This document shows, in pieces, positions 7,827 through 15,579 of a DNA stretch of 44,141 nt. Each line of letters starts with the position of its first letter. Position 1 is the stretch's first letter. The translations under genes were made by a program, and so were the position numbers. The stretch spans positions 5,037 to 49,177 of the forward strand of contig CAJTKW010000031.1 of NCBI GenBank assembly GCA_910577035.1, in the 5' to 3' direction. This DNA is from an uncultured Acetatifactor sp. GTDB lineage: Bacteria > Bacillota > Clostridia > Lachnospirales > Lachnospiraceae. Under the pieces are notes generated by a model. It made no database searches. It had not been told where the DNA came from and saw only the letters and a list, made by a program, of their open reading frames with translations.

Positions 7827-8492
7827 ATGAGGGTGTTGAAGGAATACGCTGTTTTGTATGATCTTTACCGCAGAAGAGTAACGAAACTGAAAATACTGAC
7901 CTTTATATGCCTGCTGTTTGTCCCTTTGGCATTTGCCACGATATTTCTGGACATGTTTCCCTTTGGGCTGCAGCTTGCCATGCTGGGGATGATCTTTCCG
8001 GCCATAATGTTTGCTATAATGTGGCTGATTTCCAGCGTCAGGACCAGAAGGTTTTTAAAGGCCTTTTCGCCTCTGCAGCTCAATATCATAAACAGGGAGG
8101 CAGCTTCCTGTGAGAAGTGTGAGGGACTGCTTGTCACCAGCCATGCTGTGATTGTGGCCAGATTTGGATTGGATTTTATTTTGATGTCAAATGTGCTGTG
8201 GGTGTATCTGACGGTTATCACCAACAAGCTGGAGGGGTTGATTCCAATCGGTAAGGATTCGTGGCTGGTCTTTAAGGGAAGGGATCATAAAGAACGCCTT
8301 ATCAGGATCAAAAACAATCAGAAGGCCTATGACTTTATGCAGACAGAGCTGTTGAAGCACCGTCAGGATATTATTTTCGGCTATGAAGGAGGGCTGGATG
8401 ATATATATAAACATCAGATGCAGCGGATGATTGACTTTAGCCTGGAATGTGCGGAAAAAAGAAAAAAAGAAACGGAGGAAGCCTTATCGTGA
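7827..8492 (+). CDS. Two-TM membrane protein of unknown function
   Basis: 221 residues from the ATG at 7827, chosen because GAGGAGG stands 7-8 bases upstream; the longer frame from 7740 has no ribosome binding site. Residues about 20-70 form two adjacent hydrophobic segments (LKILTFICLLFVPLAFATIF and a second with MLGMIFPAIMFAIMWLI), followed by a long cytoplasmic part with a charged C-terminus (KRKKETEEALS). The soluble part has a PH-like look (GLLVTSHAVIVA... then SWLVFKGRDHKERLIRIKNN), similar in style to membrane-anchored bacterial PH-domain proteins, but no family was recognised with certainty. It overlaps the next gene by 4 bases and is translationally coupled to it. Confidence 0.7.
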   Translation: MRVLKEYAVLYDLYRRRVTKLKILTFICLLFVPLAFATIFLDMFPFGLQLAMLGMIFPAIMFAIMWLISSVRTRRFLKAFSPLQLNIINREAASCEKCEGLLVTSHAVIVARFGLDFILMSNVLWVYLTVITNKLEGLIPIGKDSWLVFKGRDHKERLIRIKNNQKAYDFMQTELLKHRQDIIFGYEGGLDDIYKHQMQRMIDFSLECAEKRKKETEEALS

Positions 8493-8887
8493 ATACGGAT
8501 TATCTGAACACTTTACCGGAAATTAAAAACAAGTTTAATGTGGAACTGGAGCCGGGAGAAAAGGTGGTCTTTGCGACAAAACCCAAGCTTTTTGGCACCG
8601 GAGAAGGCGGCTTGCTGGGCATGGAGGATTCGCGGATCACTATGACAAATCGAAGAATTATGGCTGACAACGGCAATGGCGTCTGGACGATGGACATCAA
8701 GGAGGATGTGGTGGACATGCGCAGGCAGGAGGAAGGCAAATTTATTATGAAATCATCCTTCATACTGGTTACCCTGAACAAAGAAGTCACCTACGGTATG
8801 GGGATTCAGAAGCTAAGCGGCTATCGGTTCTATTTCAACAAGAAGGATATGGCAGCGTTTGAAGAAATTATCGGGCATTTGGTATAG
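8489..8887 (+). CDS. Small PH/GRAM-like domain protein
   Basis: 132 residues starting at a GTG (8489) that overlaps the preceding stop codon, with ACGGAGGAAG about 7-9 bases upstream. The body, with LEPGEKVVFATKPKLFGTG, ITMTNRRIMADNGNGVWTMD and YRFYFNKKDMAAFEEIIGHL, has the strand-rich pattern and final helix of bacterial pleckstrin-homology-like proteins, where a similar phrase of the form L.lTnkRl is typical. No signal peptide or catalytic motif is visible. It forms a two-gene operon with the membrane protein before it. The function is unknown; the PH-like assignment is a fold-level guess. Confidence 0.65.
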   Translation: MNTDYLNTLPEIKNKFNVELEPGEKVVFATKPKLFGTGEGGLLGMEDSRITMTNRRIMADNGNGVWTMDIKEDVVDMRRQEEGKFIMKSSFILVTLNKEVTYGMGIQKLSGYRFYFNKKDMAAFEEIIGHLV

Positions 8888-8979
8888 CTGCATGAAAAGA
8901 AGTCCGCAATTTATATCAACGAAACTGCCGGCCGGTATGGTATCCTGGTATCAGTACACCGGTTTTAAGAGGGCCGCTT

Positions 8980-9825
8980 ATGAAATATGAGAAATCGCTG
9001 CAAAAGGTCCTGGAGTATATGGAAGAAAACTTATATGAAGATATAAACCTGGATCAACTGGCGCGGGCAGCAGGCTATTCCAAATATCACTTTTTGCGGA
9101 TTTTTAAGGAAGCCCTTCAGATGACGCCTGCAGAGTATGTGCGCAGAAGAAGGATTACGGAGAGTGTCCGGGATATTGCGGATACCGACGAACCAATCTC
9201 CCGAATCGGATATAAGCATGGGTTTAATTCGAAAGAGAATTTTACCAGGGCATTTCAATCCGAACATCATATCCTGCCCTCCCAATATCGGGCAGCGGAC
9301 AACAGCCTGAAGCTGCTTCACAGGGCAAAGCCGGATAAAGAAGGCTTCCATTTGAAATCCGGAATCCTGGCAGTGCCTGAAATCATGGAATTAAAGCCCT
9401 TCAGCGCCACGGTTTATAAAAGTGATGAAATGGATCCTACAATGTTTTGGAATAAATATAATTGCGGAGGCTTTTCCGGAAAATTGTCCGGCGGGGATGT
9501 ACAGACAGATTATGGATTTTCCGTGTGGAATTTCGAGGAAGGCAGGCTGGAATATTATGCGGGAATTCTCACGGAATATGCCCATGGGGACCTGACGGGA
9601 ACCATGGAGTTAAAGGTGGATGGCGGTCTGTATGCAGTTTTTGACACTCCCCCGGCGGACAAGTATACCTTTGTGAATACCATACGCAGAACCTGGGATT
9701 CTATTATGCAGGAATGGATTCCGCAGAGCGGGTATATATATCCCGGCGACTGTGATTTTGAAGCCTACAGGGAAAGCAGCAGGGAATATTCGGAACGAAT
9801 CTTTATTCATATTAAAGATAAATAA
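8980..9825 (+). CDS. AraC-family regulator with GyrI-like effector domain
   Basis: 281 residues. Residues 1-105 are an AraC/XylS double helix-turn-helix: LEYMEENLYEDINLDQLARA, AGYSKYHFLRIFKEALQMTP, YVRRRRITESVRDIA and the second HTH with IGYKHGFNSKENFTRAFQ. Residues about 125-281 are a GyrI-like/AraC effector-binding domain, ending with the usual SGYIYPGDCDFEAY and IFIHIK. This N-HTH/C-effector order is that of Rob/MarA-related and BmrR-type drug-responsive regulators. The start at 8980 follows AGAGGGCC. The next gene, 21 bases downstream, encodes a separate GyrI-like domain, so the two probably form an operon responding to small hydrophobic or cationic compounds; that is inference. Confidence 0.9.
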   Translation: MKYEKSLQKVLEYMEENLYEDINLDQLARAAGYSKYHFLRIFKEALQMTPAEYVRRRRITESVRDIADTDEPISRIGYKHGFNSKENFTRAFQSEHHILPSQYRAADNSLKLLHRAKPDKEGFHLKSGILAVPEIMELKPFSATVYKSDEMDPTMFWNKYNCGGFSGKLSGGDVQTDYGFSVWNFEEGRLEYYAGILTEYAHGDLTGTMELKVDGGLYAVFDTPPADKYTFVNTIRRTWDSIMQEWIPQSGYIYPGDCDFEAYRESSREYSERIFIHIKDK

Positions 9826-9845
9826 ACCCAAAAAGGAGAAAAAGT

Positions 9846-10346
9846 ATGGCGGAAATTATCAAAGTGTTTCGGGAAGAGATCCCTGCAATGAGGTTTATCG
9901 GAAAGAAGTATCACGATTACAGCGGCTGGGGCGAGTGGTTTGCCAATGGCTGGTTTGACGTAGTGGAAAACAGCATGGGCGGAACGGGCAAGATTCTGGA
10001 GCTTTGGGAAAACGGCGGGGGATATGTGGGTTTGGAGTGCCGTAAGGACGGAGAGCTTCTGGAATACTGGATCGGCATGTTTACCCCGGAAAATACGGAA
10101 GTTCCGGAGGGCTTTTCCTGTCTTGATTTCCCGAAAGCAAATCTGGGGATTTGCTGGATTTACGGCAGGGAAGAAGAGGTGCACGGGATAATGGGTAAAT
10201 GCCCCCAGGCCCTTCGTAATGCCGGAATGGAACCGGGGGTCGATGAAAACGGGGTGGAAAGATCCTTTGAAAACGGTTTATGTCCCCGCTTTACAACGCC
10301 GGACGAGAAGGGAAATGTGATACTGGACTACTGCTGTTTCCTGTAG
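9846..10346 (+). CDS. Stand-alone GyrI-like effector-binding protein
   Basis: 166 residues with a strong AAAAGGAG ribosome binding site. It opens with an IKVFREEIPAMRFIGKKYHD strand typical of GyrI/SHOCT-like small-molecule binding folds and continues with GGYVGLECRKDGELLEYWIG, the same phrase order as the C-terminal domain of the AraC protein before it (where EYYAGIL occurs). There is no DNA-binding part. Stand-alone GyrI-like proteins bind or hydrolyse toxic compounds, or act as sensors. Co-transcription with the AraC gene suggests a shared ligand. A bidirectional terminator follows directly. Confidence 0.65.
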   Translation: MAEIIKVFREEIPAMRFIGKKYHDYSGWGEWFANGWFDVVENSMGGTGKILELWENGGGYVGLECRKDGELLEYWIGMFTPENTEVPEGFSCLDFPKANLGICWIYGREEEVHGIMGKCPQALRNAGMEPGVDENGVERSFENGLCPRFTTPDEKGNVILDYCCFL

Positions 10347-10385
10347 TCTCCGGATTGCAGGCGCTGACAGGTAAATATCATGAGG

Positions 10386-10418
10386 AAGCCCTTCGCAATA
10401 CAGGATGCGAAGGGCTTT
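10386..10418. terminator. Bidirectional terminator
   Basis: Perfect 12-bp stem AAGCCCTTCGCA / TGCGAAGGGCTT with an 8-nt loop, flanked by A and T runs. It lies between the convergent GyrI-like gene and the collapsed XRE gene. Confidence 0.8.
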
Positions 10419-10425
10419 CGGGCAA

Positions 10426-10635
10426 TTATTTATAGAAGTACGACAGCAGAAGCGGGATGTGGCATGCGGACCCTTCCAGCCGATAGCGGAATGTGCCTCC
10501 TTCTTCCCGCACTGTCAGCGGCAGCTTTCTCAATATTTTTTCCACTTCTCCGATTTCAAGACAAATGTTGGCGAGCTCTTCCTGGGTAAGTCCCTTTTGC
10601 TTTCTGAGAAAGGCAATCTGTTCGTTGATTTTCAT
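10426..10635 (-). pseudogene. Internally deleted XRE regulator remnant
   Basis: The frame from the ATG at 10635 starts as a normal XRE protein (MKINEQIAFLRKQKGLTQEE, LAN) and then jumps within helix 2 to ICLEIGEVEKILRKLPLTV, which resembles a C-terminal region of such proteins. The recognition helix and the rest of the DNA-binding domain are missing, so about 70 residues remain. The reading frame is kept, so an internal in-frame deletion is the simplest explanation. It could still produce a short peptide able to dimerise with related regulators, but that is speculation. Confidence 0.6.
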
Positions 10636-10751
10636 CATAGTTATCATCCTTCATGTCCGCTGAAGCGGAAAGCACTTAAATATTTTAAAGTTTACGGTTA
10701 CACTTTGTTCCTTCTGCCGTGCAGGCGGACGAACAAAATCAATGAAATGGA

Positions 10752-10781
10752 TTGACAGAAACAAAAATATGTGATTTTATA
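10752..10781 (+). promoter_or_regulatory. Promoter of the first tetR gene
   Basis: TTGACA (10752-10757) and TTTATA (10776-10781) are 18 bp apart. The expected start of transcription falls inside the adjoining 15-bp palindrome. Confidence 0.7.
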
Positions 10782-10785
10782 AATA

Positions 10786-10800
10786 CATAACAATGTTATG
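10786..10800 (+). promoter_or_regulatory. TetR operator, copy 1
   Basis: CATAACAATGTTATG is a perfect palindrome with 7-bp half-sites around one central base. An identical palindrome (central base T) lies before the ABC genes at 11666-11680. Shared sites at the regulator and at its neighbouring transporter are the hallmark of a TetR autorepression circuit. Confidence 0.8.
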
Positions 10801-10815
10801 CAGGGAGGGCCTGTT

Positions 10816-11442
10816 TTGGACGGTGAGGATAAGAAGACGCGCGAGCGTCTGCTGGAGAGCGCCAGGCAAGAGTTTACCGCTAAGGGTTATCTGAAAGCCT
10901 CGTTGCGGAAAATCTGTGCTGATGCGGGAGTGACGACAGGGGCGCTTTATTTTTTCTTTAAAGATAAGGAAGACCTGTTTGCCTCCATAGTGGAACCTCC
11001 CCTAATGGAGTTGGAACAGCTGCTATTTGAGCATTTTAAAGCGGAAAATGAGCTGATTCCAGAGACCTATATACATTTGGAAGGTGATCATGACGAGTTT
11101 GCTGCCGCACTGATTCGCCATTTATACGCGAACCGAGATGAGTTTCTGCTGTTGCTCAAAAAAGCCCAGGGCACCCGGTTTGAAAACGTGGTGGATGAGG
11201 TGGTGGAGACGATTGAAAAAAGGTATTTTCTGGTAGCGGAAAAGCTTGCGGGGGTACTGCCGGGAAAGCGGATCAACCGCTATATGCTCCACTGGCTGTC
11301 CCACATTGTAGTTGATGCTTTTCGTCATCTGCTCATTCATGAAAAGGATGTGGAAAAAGCGATTACCGCTATGGGCCGCTTTATGGACTTCTTGGTGGGC
11401 GGCTGGATGAAGCTGATTTTGGAGGAGAAGGAACCGCGCTGA
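10816..11442 (+). CDS. TetR-family regulator of the adjacent ABC/FtsX exporter
   Basis: 208 residues from a TTG at 10816, which has GGGAGG 7 bases upstream; the ATG at 10798 lies within the operator and lacks an SD. The N-terminus (residues about 5-50) has the TetR HTH: TRERLLESARQEFTAKGYLK, SLRKICADAGVTTGALYFFF and KDKEDLFASIV. The remaining helices form the ligand and dimer domain, with no named subfamily seen. The palindrome CATAACA-W-TGTTATG sits over its own promoter and again ahead of the ABC genes 355 bases downstream, so it most likely represses both itself and the exporter until a drug or peptide binds. The 3' end runs directly into a 17-bp tandem repeat array. Confidence 0.9.
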   Translation: MDGEDKKTRERLLESARQEFTAKGYLKASLRKICADAGVTTGALYFFFKDKEDLFASIVEPPLMELEQLLFEHFKAENELIPETYIHLEGDHDEFAAALIRHLYANRDEFLLLLKKAQGTRFENVVDEVVETIEKRYFLVAEKLAGVLPGKRINRYMLHWLSHIVVDAFRHLLIHEKDVEKAITAMGRFMDFLVGGWMKLILEEKEPR

Positions 11443-11458
11443 AGGGTGGAAAAGAGCC

Positions 11459-11596
11459 GAAGTCTGGGAAAGAACTGGAGGCCGGGAAAAAACGAAGGTC
11501 GAGAAAGAGCGAAGGCCGGGAAAAAGTGGAGGCCGGGAAAGAGTGAAGGCCGGGAAAGAGCGAAGGCCGGGAAAGAGCTGAAGGCCGGGAAAGAAC
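11459..11596 (+). repeat. 17-bp tandem repeat array (minisatellite)
   Basis: About eight units of GAAGGCCGGGAAAGAGC, two of them 18 bp and the first most diverged, lie between the tetR stop and the ABC operator. Because 17 is not a multiple of three, all frames cycle, which creates spurious basic and Phe/Pro-rich reading frames on both strands. It is purine-rich on the plus strand. Confidence 0.9.
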
Positions 11597-11665
11597 CGGC
11601 AGCGGGGAACAGGAAAATATGCCGCAAAGACAGGAAGTCTTGGGCGGCATATATTGGACCTATAA

Positions 11666-11680
11666 CATAACATTGTTATG
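11666..11680 (+). promoter_or_regulatory. TetR operator, copy 2
   Basis: CATAACATTGTTATG, the same 7-1-7 palindrome as at 10786-10800, located 117 bases before the ABC ATPase start. A TATAAC hexamer at 11661-11666 could be the -10 element it covers. Confidence 0.75.
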
Positions 11681-11796
11681 CAAAGGTTAAGTGGATTAAT
11701 AAGGGCACAAACGCGGGTCTGCAAATGGAAGAGTCAGGCAGAACGCTTCAGGAGGCACAGGAAATCAGGCAGGAAAATGATGACGGGAGGTTTGAA

Positions 11797-12498
11797 ATGT
11801 ATTTGGAGGTCACGGAGTTAAAGAAAAGTTATGGTACCGGCGAGAGCCGGGTGAACGTGTTAAACGGTATTACAATGGGGGTGGAGCGCGGGCAGATGTG
11901 TGTGATACAGGGGAGCAGCGGCAGCGGGAAATCCACGCTGCTGAACTGTATCGGCGGATTGGATGAAATTGACGCCGGATCCGTCCGGGTTGACGGGAAG
12001 GAGATTTCCGGTCTGAAAGGCGGCGCTCTTGCTGATTATCGTCGGGAGAATCTGGGGTTTGTTTTTCAGTTTTACAATCTGGTGCCTGATCTGACGGTGC
12101 GTGAAAATATTCAGGTATGTGAATATCTCACCGGGCAGCCCCTTGACTTGAATGAGCTGCTGGAAACGCTGGGGCTTTTTGAACAGCGGAACAAATTTCC
12201 CTCCCAGCTTTCCGGCGGTCAGCAGCAGCGATGCGCTATTGCACGGGCATTGATTAAAAACCCCAGGCTGCTGCTCTGCGATGAGCCTACGGGCGCGCTG
12301 GACTCCAAAACCTCCAGGGAAATCCTGGTACTGCTGGAGAAGATAAACGAAAAATATGGTACTACAATGTTGATCGTTACCCATAACAATTCCATTAAAA
12401 ATATGGTGCATAAGGTTGTCGTGGTGAAAGACGGATTGATAAAAAGCGATTACGAGAACAGGCAGCGCACTCCTGCTGCAGAGCTGGAGGATTTATGA
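11797..12498 (+). CDS. ABC transporter ATPase (MacB/LolD type)
   Basis: 233 residues from the ATG at 11797, which has GGGAGG upstream; a longer frame starts at 11725 but its extra 24 residues look non-homologous. Motifs: Walker A GSSGSGKST, Q-loop FVFQFYNLVPDLTVRENI, signature LSGGQQQRCAIARAL, Walker B LLLCDEPTGALD, and the H-switch VTH. The GALD and FYNL phrases are typical of the LolD/MacB/SalX group that pairs with FtsX-type permeases. The stop overlaps the permease start. It powers the exporter of cassette 1 under the TetR protein. The substrate is unknown; antimicrobial peptides and lipophilic drugs are usual for this group. Confidence 0.92.
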   Translation: MYLEVTELKKSYGTGESRVNVLNGITMGVERGQMCVIQGSSGSGKSTLLNCIGGLDEIDAGSVRVDGKEISGLKGGALADYRRENLGFVFQFYNLVPDLTVRENIQVCEYLTGQPLDLNELLETLGLFEQRNKFPSQLSGGQQQRCAIARALIKNPRLLLCDEPTGALDSKTSREILVLLEKINEKYGTTMLIVTHNNSIKNMVHKVVVVKDGLIKSDYENRQRTPAAELEDL

Positions 12499-14750
12499 TG
12501 AACAGGATATTGAAAAGGCGTCTGCCGCGGGAAATAAAAAGGCATTTCTGGAGGTGGCTGGCGTTGTTTTTGATGACTGCCATGGGTATGGCCGTGGTGG
12601 TATCGGTAGTTGGCAGCGCAGAAAATATCATTAGGGGAAGCAGTGTATGTGCGGAGGAAAATCAGGTTGAGGACGGAGAGTTTACGACGATTCAGCCGCT
12701 GGCAAAGGAGCAGGAGGAACATCTGCGCCGGCAGGGAGTGATTCTGGAGCAAAAATTTTCCACGGACATAGAACAGGAGGACGGTTCTGTTTTACGGTTT
12801 ATGAGTAATCGTGAAAAAATCAATTTGATTGCCGTGGATGAGGGCAGGACAGCAGAAAAAGAGGGTGAGGTTCTTCTGGAAAAGCGCTATTGCGAAGAAC
12901 ATGAATACATGGTGGGCGACAGGATTCGGGTTCTGGGAATGGAATTTGAGATTGTGGGAATCGGCACGACGCCGGATTATGACCTGCCGGTACGAAATTT
13001 CTCGGATATGTCCGCGGAAAGCTTTTCCTTCGGGACGGCCTTTGTGACCGCCGGGCAGTACGGAGATTTATCCGGGGAAGTACGTGGAAAGGTGTCGGGG
13101 AACGGCATACAAAGTGCGGAAAGCTATACCTACGCATACATTTTATTAAACGGCGTCACCCATGATGCGGTAAAGGACGAGGTGAGGGTAACGATTGCCT
13201 ATACCACGGCGGAGGATAACCCGAGAATATTGGCGGCAGCGGGAGATATGGTGCTGAACAGGACGGTGGGGCTGCTTGCAGGGGGTGTGGTTATGGCGCT
13301 GTTCGCGTATATCCTATCCGTGTTTATGATTCATCAGATCAACTGTGAGGCAGGCGTCATCGGGACGCTGTACGCCTTGGGGGTGAAGAAGAGGGATCTG
13401 CTGCTTCATTATATCACTCTGCCGGCAGCCGTTTCGCTGCTGGGAGGGGCTTCCGGCTTGATATTGGGAAGTTCCGGGTTTGGCATGGCGCCTTTGATGC
13501 AGGAAGTTTACGGCTATTTTTCGGTTCCCGTTTTTGACAGGATATATCCTGCGTATTTGATTTTATATGGGGTAATTCTGCCGCCGGCAATATCGGTGCT
13601 TGTCAATTTTCTTGTAATTAACAGGCGGCTTTCCCAGACTGCTCTTTCCCTGATCCGAAACGAAAAAAGAGCTTCAGGACTTCGGAATATTACCCTGAAG
13701 GGCGGCAGCTTTACTCGCAATTTCTGTATCCGGCAGATGCTGCGGGAGCTGCGTACGAGTGTCGGTGTGGCGGTGGGAATGTTTGTCTCGATGATGATAT
13801 TTATGCTGGGACTGAACTGCTTTGTGCTGTGCCGGAATGTGGGAGTTGACAGTAAAAACAGTGTGAAATTTGAGTATATGTACACAGGCAGGTTTTTGGA
13901 GGAAAATGTTCCGGAGGGCGGGGAAGCATGTCTTTTGCAATCCCTGTCCATAACGAAATTCGGTTATACCCTGGATGTTTCCCTGATGGGAATTACGGAG
14001 AACAGCAGATTCTTTGACGCAAGGCCTGCCAACAATAAAAACAGCCTTGTAATTGGCAGCTCCCTGGCCACAAAGTACGGCCTTGCCAGGGGAGATATAC
14101 TGGTTTTGTATGATAAGGCCGGATCACAGGAGTACAAATTTACTGTTGAGGGAATCTGCGATTATTCCGTGGGGCTTACGGCATTTATGGAGATCGGCTG
14201 CATGCGGGAGCTGTTCGGAAAATCGGAGGGGGATTACAATGTCCTGCTGGCGGACAGGGCGCTGGAAACGGATGAGAACCGTCTTTATTATTCCACGATG
14301 ACCCGTTCTGACATTGAGCGCTCTTCGGCAGTATTTGTCGAAATGATGGCGCCTATGGTCAGGCTGCTGCTGGCCGTTTCGGTGATTGTCTTTTTTGCTG
14401 TCATGTATTTGCTGACGGGGGTGATGATTGACCGTGCGGGCTTTGGAATTTCCCTGGTTAAGATATTCGGCTTCAGGGAGAAAGAAATACGCATTCTGTA
14501 TTTAAGGGGAATCACAATTACCGTGGCGGCGGGCGCGGCTCTCTGCATTCCGCTGTCCAAGGCTGCCACCGACGCAATATATCCCTGGGCGGTGGCAAAT
14601 GTTGCCTGCGGTATGAATCTGCACTTCCGGTGGTACTATTATCCCCTGATATTTGCCGGTGTCATGGGAATCTATTTTCTATCAGGCGCGTTGCTTTCGC
14701 GGAAAATAAATCGGATTACGCCGGCTGAGGTGCTGAAAGACCGGGAGTAA
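12495..14750 (+). CDS. FtsX-type ABC permease
   Basis: 751 residues, two FtsX-like modules. TM1 is WLALFLMTAMGMAVVVSVV near residue 25, then an extracytoplasmic MacB-like domain of about 200 residues, three TM segments (about 255-375), a fifth TM (TSVGVAVGMFVSMMIFMLGL), a second outside domain, and three final TMs ending GVMGIYFLSGALLS. The C-terminal INRITPAEVLKDRE is the usual FtsX tail. The start overlaps the ATPase stop (ATGATGA), so the two are coupled. With about eight TMs it resembles permeases that expel peptides or lipids from the membrane rather than classic multidrug pumps. Together with the TetR gene it forms cassette 1. Confidence 0.9.
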   Translation: MMNRILKRRLPREIKRHFWRWLALFLMTAMGMAVVVSVVGSAENIIRGSSVCAEENQVEDGEFTTIQPLAKEQEEHLRRQGVILEQKFSTDIEQEDGSVLRFMSNREKINLIAVDEGRTAEKEGEVLLEKRYCEEHEYMVGDRIRVLGMEFEIVGIGTTPDYDLPVRNFSDMSAESFSFGTAFVTAGQYGDLSGEVRGKVSGNGIQSAESYTYAYILLNGVTHDAVKDEVRVTIAYTTAEDNPRILAAAGDMVLNRTVGLLAGGVVMALFAYILSVFMIHQINCEAGVIGTLYALGVKKRDLLLHYITLPAAVSLLGGASGLILGSSGFGMAPLMQEVYGYFSVPVFDRIYPAYLILYGVILPPAISVLVNFLVINRRLSQTALSLIRNEKRASGLRNITLKGGSFTRNFCIRQMLRELRTSVGVAVGMFVSMMIFMLGLNCFVLCRNVGVDSKNSVKFEYMYTGRFLEENVPEGGEACLLQSLSITKFGYTLDVSLMGITENSRFFDARPANNKNSLVIGSSLATKYGLARGDILVLYDKAGSQEYKFTVEGICDYSVGLTAFMEIGCMRELFGKSEGDYNVLLADRALETDENRLYYSTMTRSDIERSSAVFVEMMAPMVRLLLAVSVIVFFAVMYLLTGVMIDRAGFGISLVKIFGFREKEIRILYLRGITITVAAGAALCIPLSKAATDAIYPWAVANVACGMNLHFRWYYYPLIFAGVMGIYFLSGALLSRKINRITPAEVLKDRE

Positions 14751-14805
14751 TGGGGATTGCAAAATTAATATAGTTAAAGCTGTTTCAAATCCGGGATTTA
14801 AATGA

Positions 14806-15111
14806 TATAATGAGCGTTAGTGAGAAGAATGAGCTTGCTCATTCGGCGAGCGGCGAATGCTGATCATGAATCGCGGATTCATGTTATAATAACCGTTAGT
14901 GAGATAATTAAGTTTGGCTGAGTGTCCGGAGGTTAGTGTGAGAAGAACTTCTAACTGCCTATGGCAGTTTTCACTCGCAGCAAGGGCTACTTCGTAAAGT
15001 CAGCAAGCTGACTTAGAAGTTCTAAGTCTGCATAGCAGACTTTTCTCACACCGAGAAATGCCTGAAATGCGGCATTTCTCATCTGGATTTGAGTCGCGGC
15101 AAAGCCGCGAC
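14806..15111 (+). other. Hairpin-rich leader region before cassette 2
   Basis: This 373-base gap (14751-15123) contains no gene. Two TATAAT hexamers (14806-14811 and 14885-14890) are each followed by a similar block with CGTTAGTGAGA. Stems seen: 14827-14834/14837-14844; 14865-14872/14876-14883; an outer stem 14936-14944/15043-15051; inside it 14944-14954/15013-15023 enclosing hairpins 14953-14959/14963-14969 and 14998-15004/15007-15013; a side hairpin 15024-15031/15035-15042; then 15053-15062/15071-15080 and 15093-15100/15104-15111. The last stem ends three bases before the GGAGG of the next gene. The nested set would fold into a multi-way junction. Confidence 0.6.
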
Positions 15112-15123
15112 ATGGAGGTTAGT

Positions 15124-15579
15124 ATGAAAAAGAAGTCAGCAATCATCCTTGGCGCTGTAATCTGCGCAATTATATGCGGCGGTTTTGTATGGTGGCTCCT
15201 GCCTGTTCGCTTACTGAGCGGAGTTGAGCCGGAAGAAATTGCGGCCATTGAGGTGATTAACGGAAACAACGGCGATCAATTTGTGATTGCGGATGCGGAG
15301 GGTATTTCCAGGATTGTAAACGGCATCAGGCAGGTGAATTTCCGGAAGAAAGGCTTCAGCTCCGATATTGCCTATTGGTATCACCTGACTTTTATGGATG
15401 GAAGCGGAGAAAAAATCACATCATTGGGAATACGAAACACCAGCTATGCACAAAAAGATATTGCGGGAAAACAGGTGCTTTTTTACCACTGCGACGGAGA
15501 GCTGGATGAGGTGGGAAGCTATCTGGAAAGCCTGGAAGCTACACTGTTTCCTGATTATAAGAGGGATCCGGACCGATGA
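15124..15579 (+). CDS. Membrane-anchored extracytoplasmic protein of cassette 2
   Basis: 151 residues from the ATG at 15124 behind GGAGG. Residues 5-27 are a hydrophobic anchor (SAIILGAVICAIICGGFVWW) after MKKK; there is no lipobox Cys in the normal position although C16 and C20 lie inside the segment. The outside part (LSGVEPEEIAAIEVINGNNG, YWYHLTFMDGSG) is strand-rich and unassigned. The gene overlaps the response-regulator gene by 4 bases, so it is the first gene of the regulator operon. It might be an accessory sensor or immunity protein for the two-component system; that is inference from position only. Confidence 0.75.
   Translation: MKKKSAIILGAVICAIICGGFVWWLLPVRLLSGVEPEEIAAIEVINGNNGDQFVIADAEGISRIVNGIRQVNFRKKGFSSDIAYWYHLTFMDGSGEKITSLGIRNTSYAQKDIAGKQVLFYHCDGELDEVGSYLESLEATLFPDYKRDPDR

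Noticed and set aside
11446..11670. Plus-strand ORF of 74 codons and three Phe/Pro-rich minus-strand ORFs over the same area
   Set aside because: All arise from the 17-bp tandem repeat cycling through frames. They are low complexity and have no ribosome binding sites.
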